Assembly (NCBI RefSeq): GCF_000317615.1
Contig: NC_019780.1
Span: forward strand, 2,873,840-2,937,839
Reading direction: 5' to 3'
Length of the DNA stretch: 64,000 nt
Source: Dactylococcopsis salina PCC 8305
Lineage (GTDB): Bacteria; Cyanobacteriota; Cyanobacteriia; Cyanobacteriales; Rubidibacteraceae
How positions within the stretch are numbered: the stretch's first letter is position 1; each line of letters opens with the position of its first letter. A program made the position numbers and the translations under genes. The notes beneath the pieces were generated by a model. It was not told where the DNA came from. It did not search any database and saw only the letters and a program-made list of their open reading frames with translations. Below, one piece after another: positions 6,647-15,654 of this stretch.

Positions 6647-9600
6647 ATGGCACAACAAATTATTACAACCGAAGAATTATTATCTGTTATCAGTGGTCAA
6701 GACTTAGCGACAATTGTTGTTGAATATAGCACAGAAGACCCACTCAATTCTCCAGCGAGAGGTTTAGGTTTCAAACTTCATTATGATTCAAGTCAGTTAC
6801 AATTTGAAGACTTTAGCGATGTGTTTACTTTTGGCGCACAACCACAAGATTTTACACAATTAGCCCCTCAAGATGATAGAAATGATTTAGATAATAATCC
6901 GCAAACGGATCAAGTAATTAGCTTTCTTTATGCTGATCCCGATGTTTTTAGTAATCCTAGCGCCACTTTAGATTGGCCCCTAGCAGACAACAATATCGAC
7001 AGTTTACCTGTTTCTCTTTTTGCGGTAAATTTCGATAGTAGTAATCTGGAAACAGAAACAGTTGTTAATTTTACCCTCTCCCAAGTTCAAGAGGGATTTG
7101 ATAATCAAAGGAATGAAATCCTTTCTACAACCACTATTATTCCTGATAATTCTAACCAACCACGACAATTAGTGATTCCTGAATTAACAACGCCAACGGT
7201 TCAAGCTAATCAAGATTTTGAGGTTAATTTAGCCTACGAGATTGAAAACCTGAATCCAGAGATTACCGCAAGAGGATTAAATTTTAGACTTCATTATAAT
7301 TCAGAACAAGTAGCGTTTCAGGAACTAACAACTGTTTTCGATTTTGGAGGACAAGGATTAGAAGAAACTCAAGATCAAGAAGATACGCAAGATTTTGATG
7401 GTGACAGCAGCACTGATCGAATTTTGACTTTTTTGTATTCTGATCCACAAATCTTTTCTAATCCTAATGCTGAATTAAATTGGCCCCTCAATGAATCTAA
7501 TACCACTGCTGAAGATTTACCGTTAGATTTAGTCACTGTTAATTTTGAAGCCTTGGGACGTTTCGATCGATCAACGCTTAATCTCACTTTAGCCCAAGTT
7601 CAAGAGGGATTTGATAATCAAAGGAATGAAATCCTTTCTACAACCACTATTATTCCTGATAATTCTAATCAACCACGACAATTAGTGATTCCTGAATTAA
7701 CAACGCCAACGGTTCAAGCTAATCAAGATTTTGAGGTTAATTTAGCCTACGATATTGAAAACTTGAATCCAGAGATTACCGCAAGAGGATTAAATTTTAG
7801 ACTTCATTATAATTCAGAACAAGTAGCGTTTCAGGAACTAACAACTGTTTTCGATTTTGGAGGACAAGGATTAGAAGAAACTCAAGATCAAGAAGATACA
7901 CAAGATTTTGATGGTGACAGCAGCACCGATCGAATTTTGACTTTTTTGTATTCTGATCCACAAATCTTTTCTAATCCTAATGCTGAATTAAATTGGCCCC
8001 TCAATGAATCTAATACCACTGCTGAAGATTTACCGTTAGATTTAGTCACTGTTAATTTTGAAGCCTTGGGACGTTTCGATCAATCAACGTTTAATCTCAC
8101 TTTAGCCCAAGTTCAAGAGGGATTTAATAACCAAAGGAATGAGTTAGTTAATTCTCTAGAAATAGAAGCAGTGCTTGGAAATCCTCCAATTGTAGAAAAT
8201 TTCCTTGATAACATAACTCTCACTCAAGGAGAACTCCCCGACCCCATCAATCTTTTTGACACCTTTGAAGACACCGAAGATGATGATGCTAATCTTACCT
8301 ATACAGTCGTTGAAAACACCAATTCTGAGTTAGTAGAAACAGCCCTCGACACGGAAAGCGGTGAACTCAACTTGATTCCTGCGACGGCTGCAGGTAGTAG
8401 TGAGATTACGATCGAAGCGACAGATAGTCAAGGGTTAAGAGTTAGAGAAACATTCACCCTGACCATTAACCGACAAAATGGGAAACCAAGCATTAACGCA
8501 CCTCTAAATGAAATCACCCTGACTCATGGAGAAAACCTTGATCCGATTAACCTGTTCGACACCTTCCAAGATGACCAAGATACAGACGAAGAACTCAAAT
8601 TAACCGCAAACAGTAGCAATAAAAATCTGGTTCGCACCGCCTTAGACTCCAATACAGGAAGGCTATTCCTGCAATTCCCCTCCACACGCACAGGAACCAG
8701 TGAAATCACCGTTAGAGCGAAAGATACCAGTGGATTCACCACCACCGAAACCTTCACCGTCACCGTTAACCCCAGTGGCGAAGCCATCAGCCTCGAAGAA
8801 AATAACGACACCTTAGAAACCGCCAGCACCCCTCAACTCAGCCCCAACACCCCCAACCTCAACCTCGCTGGCGAAATTGGCGACAACAATTTCGGTGATC
8901 AAGATATCGACCTTTATCGCCTCGAACTGCAAAAAGGCGACCAACTCACCGCCGACATCAACACTGATGATAACTCCTCCCTCGACTCCTTTTTAAGACT
9001 CTTCGACAGCTTTGGACAACAAGTAGAACGCAACGACGACAGCCAACAAGGGGAAAACGACTCCCTATTAGAATTTAGTGCTGACACCTCACAAACCTAC
9101 TATATTGGAGTCAGTGGCTTTGGTAATGACCAATACAAACCCAACTTAGAAAACTCTGGTAGTAAAGGAGACACTGGCAGTTATAACCTCGCCCTCACCC
9201 TCACCAGTACCGCCAGCGAAACCCCCAACGATACCATTTCCCAAGCCATCGCCACCAGCGCCTTGATTCAAGAAAACGGGCAATTTCAACAACCTGGCTT
9301 CCTCGGCGACAACAGCACCCTTAATAACCCCAACCTCGACGTTGACTTTTACGAAATTCAACTGACTCAAGGGGAAACCGCCACCATCGACATCGACACC
9401 ACAGAAAACAGTCCCCTCAATCCCATCCTACGCATCTTCAACGCCACTGGTGGTAACGTTCCCAACGGCTTCAACGATAACGCCAAAGCCCCAGGTGAAC
9501 AATTAGGAAATGACCCCTATCTCGAATTTACCGCCCCCTTTAGCGGCACCTATTATGTCGGAATCAGCGACCAAGCCAACGACCTGTATAGCCCCTACAA

Positions 9601-12600
9601 CCCCGAAAGTGGACAAAGTCCAGGGGCAACAGGTGCGTATGAAATCAACATTACGCAAGATGTTTCCCGTGAAGATAGTCCCCCCGAAGCCTCTCCCAAC
9701 GACACTCTCGACACCGCCACCGCCTTGTTAGTGGGAGATGAAATTCAAGGGAATATTGGCGATAGAACGGAATTTGTCACCGTTCCAGGATTAGACGTTG
9801 ACCTTTACACCCTCACCCTCGAAGCTGACCAAGCCATCAACATCAACGCTAACCCCACATCTCGCCTTGACCCCATCCTACGCCTGTTCAATGCCAACGG
9901 AGAAGAAATCGCCTTCAATGACGACATCGGAGATAGTAACAACGCCCGCATCGACTTCCGCGTTCCCGACAACGGCGACTATTTCCTCGGGGTTAGCGGC
10001 TTTGACAACAGCAACTATAATCCAGAACAAGAAGGAAGCGGTGCGCCCTTTGCCAGTACAGGAAGTTACCAACTCATCGTTACCGAACAAGAAACGCCCG
10101 AATTAGAAGCAGGAGAAGAAGAAGAAAACGACACTCTAGACACCGCCACCGCCACCAGTTTAACCGCAGACAGCCTCGGTAGCCTCAAACAAACCAACGC
10201 CATTGGCAATAATCCCAATTTAGAAGAAGCAGGATTAGATGTAGATATCTTCCAAGTAGAACTAGATACTAATACCCGTCTCACCGCCGAGATTAACACC
10301 GAAAACTTCAACAGTGACTTTGACTCCCTCCTCCGTGTCTTTAACAGTGAAGGAGAACAACTCGACTTTAATGATGATGAAAGCAGCGACAATTTAGACT
10401 CCCAATTAGAATTTATCCCCACCGCAGCCGGAACCTATTATGTCGGAGTCAGTGGCTTAGGGAATGAAAAATATAACCCCAAGACAGTCAGTAGCGGTAA
10501 CGTTGGCAGCATCGGAGATTATGAAATTGAACTTCGCCTCAATGAAGTCACTCCCCAAGAAAATCCCACCAACGAAACCCCCGAAACAGCAAGCCAAGTC
10601 AACTTAACCAATAACCGCTTTAGCACCAATGGTGTAATCGGTGACAATACTAATGTTGAGGTCGATCGAGACTTCTACGAAATTGACTTAGAACAAGGAA
10701 GCATCCTCAATATAAGAGTGAACGGAGACAACCTCGAAAGTTTCGTCCGTCTCTTCAACAGTAAGGATGAAGAAATTCCCCTCGAATATGAAGCGGGAGA
10801 CTTCCCTCACCCCAGCCTCAACTTAACCATTCCCGAAGACGACACCTACTTCCTACAAATCAGCGCCTTCGATAACAATGAAGACGGTATCCCAGACGAT
10901 AGCATCGGAGACTATCGCCTCAACCTAGCCGTCGCACCCCCTCCCCTTGCCGCCCAACCCCCCGTCGAAGAAATCCGACCCACCGCCAACAACGATCGCT
11001 TTCGGGCTGCCTCCCAGCGCACTGCTATCTTTAATGTTTTGGGAAATGACAGCGCCAACGATGACCAAGGCTTTCTCGAAATTACTGACTTCACCGCAAC
11101 CACCGAAAAAGGCGGAACTGTTGAACTCGATAACCAGTCGCGGTTAAGATACACTCCCAACCCCGACTTTGGAGGCGTTGATACTTTCACCTACACCGTC
11201 GCCAATGAAAGTGGTGGCTTTGACCAAGGCACAGTAGAAGTCAATGTTAATCGTCCGCCAGAAGGCGCAAGTGTTCAAGTTGAGTTGGATGTGCGTTCCG
11301 TTCCTGGAAAAGAAGACCAACTCAATGACGGCTTGCAAATCGGAGAAGAGTTTATCGTTGATGTTCGTTTTCTCGATCGCGTGAACAGCGAAAATCCCTC
11401 GCAAGCGGTGCGTTCTGGGTATGCCGACCTTCGATTTAACCCGAATCAGTTGCAAGTCGTCACCGATACCGACATTGATAACGACCAAATTACCGACGGA
11501 ATCATCCGTTATCCAGAATACCCAGGAGGTCGTAAAGGAACCGTCCGCAACGCAGAAGGATTAGTCGATGAAGTGGGAGGTTTTTCCATATCACAAGACC
11601 CACCAGAAGCAGAAAACCGCATTTTCAGTCTTCATTTACAAGCAATAGGAGGAGGAAACACCGCCCTCTTCGCCAGTGAAGCGGGACAACAAATCGGGTC
11701 AGCAATTACTCTGTTTGATACCTTCATCACCGACCAACGCAATCAAACTAACTTCCCAGAAATTGATATCGCCACCGTCACCAACTCCGAAACAGTGGAA
11801 AGTGCCTTCCCAGTGAACCTCGCCAACAATAATGTAATCGAACAGGGCGAAATCTCAGGAGTACAAGGGATAATCGAAGCCATGCAAGTGAACATTGACT
11901 TTCAAGACTTAGCAGGGAACTCCTTAGAAGATGTCGCTGTGGGAGAGGAGTTTAAGATTGTTCTCTCTGCGGAAGACTTACGTCCAGACGGTCAACAATT
12001 AGGAGTGTTTAGCGTCTTTGCCGATGTCTTCTATGATACGGTTTTGATTGATGTCACCGAAGCCGAATTAGTGGGAGATTTTGCCTCCCCCGTCTTAGAA
12101 TTACCCACAGCAGTGGAACAGGGTTCAGGAGAAGGATTAATCGATGAATTGGGGGGAACGAAAGAGAACTTTAATCCCGTCAGAAGCGGCAGTCAAACCT
12201 TTGCCGAATTAACCGTCACCGCCAAAGCGCCTGGACAATTAGATGTGAGTACCAACGCCCCAGAGGGGAAAACCGCGAAAAATACACTGTTTGGGGTGGA
12301 TGTAGAGGTGACAGAGGGGACAGTTTACAGCGAAAAACGCCTCGATATCCTCGGTGAAACAGAAGAAGGGAATCCTGATTTAGTGATTACAGAATTTGAC
12401 GCAGTTGTTGATCATGTATTGGGAGGAGAAACTGAGGTCAATTTGACAGTGGAAAATCAAGGGGATGGAACGTCTCCAGGTTTCCAAGTGGAAATTCTTT
12501 ACTATACCGCCGATGATCTAGGGGAATTAGAAGAAGAAGAACCAATGGTGGTGAAAACTCTGGCTTTTGAGGAGTTAACAGAAAGCAGAAGTGAAACCGC

Positions 12601-13117
12601 AGCAGTGTCTCTACCAGTAGAGGTAATGTTAGCAGAAGCGTTAGAAGATGATCCTTCAGTGTTTGGGGAAACCGTTCCAGATGAGGGCTTCTTTGAGTCG
12701 AATAATATCGACTATTTAGGGGTGCGCCTGGTTAATAGTGAGAGTTCTGGGGAAACTACAGAAGAGTTTACGAATAACGGTGTGGATGGAACAGAAGGGG
12801 TAAATGTGGATGATATCGCTTATTTCCCCTGGGATGTGGTTAATAATAACGGTGATGGCGTGATAGCTGGAGAAGAAGATGATTTAATCAGTGATAGACA
12901 AGTGACTCCTGTCGATGCTAATTTTGTGTTTGAGAACATTGGTGAGGTGATTACCGATGAGGTGGTTGAGTCTCAGCAAGTGGGAACAGAAGGCTTAGAT
13001 TTAAGTCGCATTGATTTAGATTTAGATGGGGCGATTTCTCCCGTAGATGCGGTGCGTGTGGCTAATCGCATCGGCTATGAAATCAATCCTAATATTTTTG
13101 AGGAGAGTGTTGGTTAA
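6647..13117 (+). CDS. Giant adhesin: three N-terminal cohesin-like repeats, PPC x5, cohesin x2, CARDB, dockerin-like end
   Basis: 2156 residues. ATG 6647 has AAGGA (6633-6637) ten bases upstream. Residues ~10-500 are three cohesin-like repeats (ARGLNFRLHYNSEQVAFQEL). Copies two and three come from a 513-bp near-perfect tandem DNA repeat (period seen at 7082, 7595 and 8108). Residues ~513-710 are two Ig/cadherin-like domains (LPDPINLFDTFED). Residues ~720-1430 are five pre-peptidase C-terminal (PPC)-like domains, each opening NDTLxTA and holding DVDLYxxxL and GTYYVGVSG. Residues ~1443-1545 are tandem-95-like. Residues ~1545-1900 hold two further cohesin-like domains (GEEFIVDVRFLDRV, then GYADLRFNPNQLQVV). 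Residues ~1910-2040 are CARDB-like. The end is dockerin-like (DLDLDGAISPVDAVRVANRI). There is no signal peptide and no zincin-like domain, unlike most neighbours. Likely an extracellular structural or adhesive protein. Confidence 0.9.
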   Translation: MAQQIITTEELLSVISGQDLATIVVEYSTEDPLNSPARGLGFKLHYDSSQLQFEDFSDVFTFGAQPQDFTQLAPQDDRNDLDNNPQTDQVISFLYADPDVFSNPSATLDWPLADNNIDSLPVSLFAVNFDSSNLETETVVNFTLSQVQEGFDNQRNEILSTTTIIPDNSNQPRQLVIPELTTPTVQANQDFEVNLAYEIENLNPEITARGLNFRLHYNSEQVAFQELTTVFDFGGQGLEETQDQEDTQDFDGDSSTDRILTFLYSDPQIFSNPNAELNWPLNESNTTAEDLPLDLVTVNFEALGRFDRSTLNLTLAQVQEGFDNQRNEILSTTTIIPDNSNQPRQLVIPELTTPTVQANQDFEVNLAYDIENLNPEITARGLNFRLHYNSEQVAFQELTTVFDFGGQGLEETQDQEDTQDFDGDSSTDRILTFLYSDPQIFSNPNAELNWPLNESNTTAEDLPLDLVTVNFEALGRFDQSTFNLTLAQVQEGFNNQRNELVNSLEIEAVLGNPPIVENFLDNITLTQGELPDPINLFDTFEDTEDDDANLTYTVVENTNSELVETALDTESGELNLIPATAAGSSEITIEATDSQGLRVRETFTLTINRQNGKPSINAPLNEITLTHGENLDPINLFDTFQDDQDTDEELKLTANSSNKNLVRTALDSNTGRLFLQFPSTRTGTSEITVRAKDTSGFTTTETFTVTVNPSGEAISLEENNDTLETASTPQLSPNTPNLNLAGEIGDNNFGDQDIDLYRLELQKGDQLTADINTDDNSSLDSFLRLFDSFGQQVERNDDSQQGENDSLLEFSADTSQTYYIGVSGFGNDQYKPNLENSGSKGDTGSYNLALTLTSTASETPNDTISQAIATSALIQENGQFQQPGFLGDNSTLNNPNLDVDFYEIQLTQGETATIDIDTTENSPLNPILRIFNATGGNVPNGFNDNAKAPGEQLGNDPYLEFTAPFSGTYYVGISDQANDLYSPYNPESGQSPGATGAYEINITQDVSREDSPPEASPNDTLDTATALLVGDEIQGNIGDRTEFVTVPGLDVDLYTLTLEADQAININANPTSRLDPILRLFNANGEEIAFNDDIGDSNNARIDFRVPDNGDYFLGVSGFDNSNYNPEQEGSGAPFASTGSYQLIVTEQETPELEAGEEEENDTLDTATATSLTADSLGSLKQTNAIGNNPNLEEAGLDVDIFQVELDTNTRLTAEINTENFNSDFDSLLRVFNSEGEQLDFNDDESSDNLDSQLEFIPTAAGTYYVGVSGLGNEKYNPKTVSSGNVGSIGDYEIELRLNEVTPQENPTNETPETASQVNLTNNRFSTNGVIGDNTNVEVDRDFYEIDLEQGSILNIRVNGDNLESFVRLFNSKDEEIPLEYEAGDFPHPSLNLTIPEDDTYFLQISAFDNNEDGIPDDSIGDYRLNLAVAPPPLAAQPPVEEIRPTANNDRFRAASQRTAIFNVLGNDSANDDQGFLEITDFTATTEKGGTVELDNQSRLRYTPNPDFGGVDTFTYTVANESGGFDQGTVEVNVNRPPEGASVQVELDVRSVPGKEDQLNDGLQIGEEFIVDVRFLDRVNSENPSQAVRSGYADLRFNPNQLQVVTDTDIDNDQITDGIIRYPEYPGGRKGTVRNAEGLVDEVGGFSISQDPPEAENRIFSLHLQAIGGGNTALFASEAGQQIGSAITLFDTFITDQRNQTNFPEIDIATVTNSETVESAFPVNLANNNVIEQGEISGVQGIIEAMQVNIDFQDLAGNSLEDVAVGEEFKIVLSAEDLRPDGQQLGVFSVFADVFYDTVLIDVTEAELVGDFASPVLELPTAVEQGSGEGLIDELGGTKENFNPVRSGSQTFAELTVTAKAPGQLDVSTNAPEGKTAKNTLFGVDVEVTEGTVYSEKRLDILGETEEGNPDLVITEFDAVVDHVLGGETEVNLTVENQGDGTSPGFQVEILYYTADDLGELEEEEPMVVKTLAFEELTESRSETAAVSLPVEVMLAEALEDDPSVFGETVPDEGFFESNNIDYLGVRLVNSESSGETTEEFTNNGVDGTEGVNVDDIAYFPWDVVNNNGDGVIAGEEDDLISDRQVTPVDANFVFENIGEVITDEVVESQQVGTEGLDLSRIDLDLDGAISPVDAVRVANRIGYEINPNIFEESVG

Positions 13118-13201
13118 GTTGATTAAATTTCCTATTCTGAGGTGGTATTGAATCAATTTAATGCCCAACCCCCGACTTAGAAAATTGGCTTCCTAGTATT
13201 T

Positions 13202-13436
13202 AGGGCTTCCTGAATAAAACTGAAACCCTTACCCAATAAGGCTTTAAGGTTCTTAACCCCTCAAAAAGGTGCAAGGAAATTGAACGCTCAATAGTCACGC
13301 ACCCTGCATCAAAACTTTGAAATCTTACCTCTTACCTCTTGCCTCTTACCTCTTGCCTCTTGCCTTTTGCCTTTTGCCTTTTGCCTCTTGCCTCTTGCCT
13401 TACTACACCAACTAATTAACTTTTTCAGCAAACCCT
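13202..13436. mobile_element. 235-bp non-autonomous MITE with 4-bp target duplication ATTT
   Basis: Left end AGGGCTTCCTGAATAA and the reverse complement of the right end, AGGGTTTGCTGAAAAA, are imperfect terminal inverted repeats. The element is flanked by ATTT at 13198-13201 and 13437-13440. The paralogous intergenic regions at ~23517-23530 and ~34946-34959 read CTAGTATTTATTGG without it, so they are the empty site. Internally it carries TTGCCTC/TTGCCTT heptamers (~13325-13400). No transposase is encoded. A related element in reverse orientation starts at 51763. Confidence 0.85.
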
Positions 13437-13533
13437 ATTTATTGGATTGCAGAAGGATTGAGAACTGCCAGGGAGAATTTCTCATGTGGTTATGAACCAT
13501 ACTCTCTCTGGTTCGATGCGATGACATCAACGG

Positions 13534-13673
13534 GCGCGATCGCGCTTTTAAGTCCTAGTTTTCCCGTTGCAATTCTTCTCAGCAGTTTAGCTTTATTTCG
13601 TCTGATTAGTATTAGCGCCGAAGCGATCGCTGCTGGGCTATCTTGGGGGATCAAATTGATAATTAATCATTAA
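13534..13673 (+). pseudogene. Copied 3' fragment of the UPF0104/LPG-synthase-TM gene (copy 1)
   Basis: The DNA from the GCGCGATCGCGC palindrome to the TAA matches the 3' end of the intact gene at 50866-51774 (from 51632). It encodes IALLSPSFPVAILLSSLALF, then RLISISAEAIAAGLSWGIKL and INH. Upstream sequence in the frame (from 13458) is unrelated intergenic DNA. The fragment keeps what looks like the original C-terminus (IKLIINH), whereas the intact gene now ends IKLVIRGC inside a MITE. Confidence 0.8.
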
Positions 13674-13709
13674 ACTTTAGCACTTTTCAAGCCCTTTAGT
13701 TCGGAAAAC

Positions 13710-13742
13710 ACTGATGAGGCTCAAACCGATTTAACACTCGAT
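13710..13742 (+). pseudogene. Short scar of an adhesin cohesin-like region
   Basis: About 28 bases (GAGGCTCAAACCGATTTAAC then ACTCGATC) match 16485-16512 of the adhesin gene at 15.6 kb with two mismatches (codons for EAQTDFTLD). Similarity stops at CGATCGCG, where a C-rich tandem repeat begins. Confidence 0.5.
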
Positions 13743-13858
13743 CGCGCCCCCTCCCTCAAACCCAATCGCGCCCCCTCCCTCAAACCCAATCGCGCCCCCT
13801 CCCCCAACAGCGATCGCGCCCCCTCCCCCAACAGCGATCGCGCACCCTTCTCAAACCC
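13737..13858. repeat. Tandem array of ~24-bp HIP1/C-rich units
   Basis: Five units of the type CGATCGCGCCCCCTCCCTCA followed by AACC, with CCCCCAACAG variants. There are no unique spacers. Degenerate relatives are at ~1945-1975, ~2797-2870 and ~3946-3955. It ends where the Rpn-like gene starts. Confidence 0.75.
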
Positions 13859-13862
13859 CGAT

Positions 13863-14813
13863 GTGGCAAAGCTACCGCTCTACGAGCATCGCACACTTTT
13901 TCAGGAAGCACTCAATCATTTACAATCATGTAGTTGGTTCATCGCTCCTGATTTTATGACTCGTTTAATCCATGACAAATTCGCTAAGGATTATTTTGAA
14001 TCTCTCCTCGAACCCTTTGGTCAAATTAACTCACAGAAACGAGTCTCCGCAGAAGACCAGTATATTGATGTTTGGTTTGAACCCGCACCCGAAAATTTAG
14101 AGGAACTCAAGGAGTTAGGCGTTCTGGGGAGGATGGCAACTACTCCCTCGATGTTTGAACCCTATCGTAATCCTGTTACCCCTGAGCAAATTGGCGATTG
14201 TCTTCTCAAGTTGCTGTTAGTCAGAACACAGATGAAACGACAGGCAAGACGAAAGGAATCTTCTTTGGCTGAAGAAAGTGTTCCTAGATTATGGATTTTA
14301 ACCCCAACTGCTTCTTCAACCGTGTTGTCTGGATTTAACGCTATGCAAACACCTGATGAGTTAGAGGGATTTTATACGTTAGGAAGCTCACTGAGTACCA
14401 ATATCATCGTCATTCATCAACTTCCTCGTACAGAAGAAACGCTTTGGTTAAGAGTTTTAGGAAGAGGTAGAGTTCAAAAGGAAGCAATTGATGAATTGGA
14501 AGCCTTGAGTGAAAACAATCCCTTTCGTCAAAGGGCGCTGGAACTGCTCTATACCCTGCAAAAGGGTTTACAATCAAAGCAGGACATTGAATCAGAGGAT
14601 AGAGAATTAATTATGAGATTAGAACCGCTTTATCAACAAGAAAAAGAAAAACTTGTTCGAGACGCTGAAGAACGTGGAGAAGAGCGTACACAGCGAGAAA
14701 TTGCAGCCAATCTCCTTAGTATGGGTATGGAAGTTGAGCAAATTGCCCAAGCCACCGGTCTTTCTCGGAAACAGGTGATGAAACTGATTAACCAAAATTC
14801 TGATGACCAATGA
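13863..14813 (+). CDS. Intact Rpn/PDDEXK-like cyanobacterial protein with charged C-terminal tail
   Basis: 316 residues and the only full-length member of a family present here as at least six fragments. Blocks in order: SWFIAPDFMTRLIHDKFAKD (~24-43); AEDQYIDVWFEPAPE (~63-77), a possible acidic catalytic strand; LGVLGRMATTPSMFEPYRNP and IGDCLLKLLLVR (~85-121); PRLWILTPTASS (~145-156); IIVIHQLPRTEETLWLRVLG (~183-202); EALSENNPFRQRALELLYTL; and MRLEPLYQQEKEKLVRDAEE leading to a helical end ATGLSRKQVMKLINQ. Such proteins are frequent in cyanobacteria and are often loosely annotated as Rpn-like nucleases or transposase-related; I recognise the family but not a proven function. The GTG start lies within a dispersed GCGATG...CATCGC hairpin (13859-13892), so the first residues (MAKLPLYEHR) may be recombined rather than original. 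Confidence 0.65.
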   Translation: MAKLPLYEHRTLFQEALNHLQSCSWFIAPDFMTRLIHDKFAKDYFESLLEPFGQINSQKRVSAEDQYIDVWFEPAPENLEELKELGVLGRMATTPSMFEPYRNPVTPEQIGDCLLKLLLVRTQMKRQARRKESSLAEESVPRLWILTPTASSTVLSGFNAMQTPDELEGFYTLGSSLSTNIIVIHQLPRTEETLWLRVLGRGRVQKEAIDELEALSENNPFRQRALELLYTLQKGLQSKQDIESEDRELIMRLEPLYQQEKEKLVRDAEERGEERTQREIAANLLSMGMEVEQIAQATGLSRKQVMKLINQNSDDQ

Positions 14814-14858
14814 CCAGTTACCAACAAATAACGAATAACGAATAACGAATAACAAATT

Positions 14859-15047
14859 ATGAGACTAGAACCCCTTTATCAAATTGAACGTGAACAACGC
14901 GATCGAGAAGTTAAACAGCTCACGCAGCGAGAAATTGCGGCTAATCTTCTCAATAAAGGAATGGAAATTCAGGAGATTGCCGAAGCGACTGGTCTTTCCC
15001 CGGAAGAAGTGACGAAACTGATTAACCAAAATTCTGATGACCAATGA
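14859..15047 (+). pseudogene. C-terminal fragment of the Rpn-like family (62 codons)
   Basis: ATG-led ORF MRLEPLYQIEREQRDREVKQ ending EATGLSPEEVTKLINQNSD. It follows CGAATAA heptamers (14826-14856) and lacks the nuclease-like part. Together with the next fragment it forms a tandem row of 3' ends behind the intact gene, each joined by AATAACG-type heptamers. Confidence 0.6.
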
Positions 15048-15078
15048 CCAGTTACCAACAAATAACGAATAACAAATT

Positions 15079-15261
15079 ATGAGATTAGAACCCCTTTATC
15101 AACAAGAAAAAGAAACACTCGATCGCGAAGCCCAAAAGCGGGGCATGGAAATTGGTGAAGAACATGCACAAAAGCGATTTGCCCAAAAACTTCTGAGTAA
15201 GGGAATGGAAATTGAGCAGATTGCTGAACTCACGCTTGCTTTCCCCAGAAGAGATTACTAA
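15079..15261 (+). pseudogene. C-terminal fragment of the Rpn-like family, frameshifted end
   Basis: Begins MRLEPLYQQEKETLDREAQK and shows the KRFAQKLLSKGMEIEQIAEL helix, but the final segment is shifted (TLAFPRRDY-stop instead of TELSPEEITKL). Followed by the hairpin repeat 15291-15329. It is the counterpart of the fragment at 3711-3902. Confidence 0.6.
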
Positions 15262-15654
15262 GCTAACCAACAATGATGAGTAGTTTAGTAGCGCAATGTC
15301 GCGAAGTGACCGCTCTTCGAGCATCGCGCCCCGAATTAAAATTCCTTCCTTCAATCATGTATAATCGTCTGGTCAGTTTGGGGATCAACTTTTTAAACTG
15401 GTGTTGCTAGAGAGTAGTATTAACTTTTATTACAATTTCTCCTTCACTTCAACACAATTTCTTCCTGATTTCACAAGTTAAATCCATTGTCCTGTAAAGA
15501 TTAAAACTCATTCCCAAAATCGCATCTGTGAGATTAGTTATTCTATTTAATTGATTTAAATCTTATTAATCGGCTTTCTGAACCACTATAATTTGCTACC
15601 TTAGTAGCGTTGGTTGAAACCAGTTTTGAGTCCCCTTCAATTGGTAAATTAGTC
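15262..15654 (+). other. Duplicated leader region upstream of the adhesin at 15655
   Basis: Contains the hairpin repeat and ~160 bp matching 3950-4110. From about 15583 it also matches the first codons of the adhesin at 4358 (the SEPL..FATLV region), but an in-frame TAA at ~15590 interrupts it. The upstream codons have therefore been lost here. No convincing gene or promoter motif seen. Confidence 0.5.

Noticed and set aside
13458-13673. 71-codon ORF (and its twin at 23545-23760) as a small membrane protein gene
   Set aside because: The first part is intergenic spacer and the second part is a copied 3' fragment of the UPF0104 gene; there is no independent start signal.
13737-13858. Possible CRISPR-like array
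   Set aside because: Units of ~24 bp are directly adjacent with no unique spacers and contain HIP1; no cas genes nearby. The same reasoning applies to 1028-1171 and 60152-60430.
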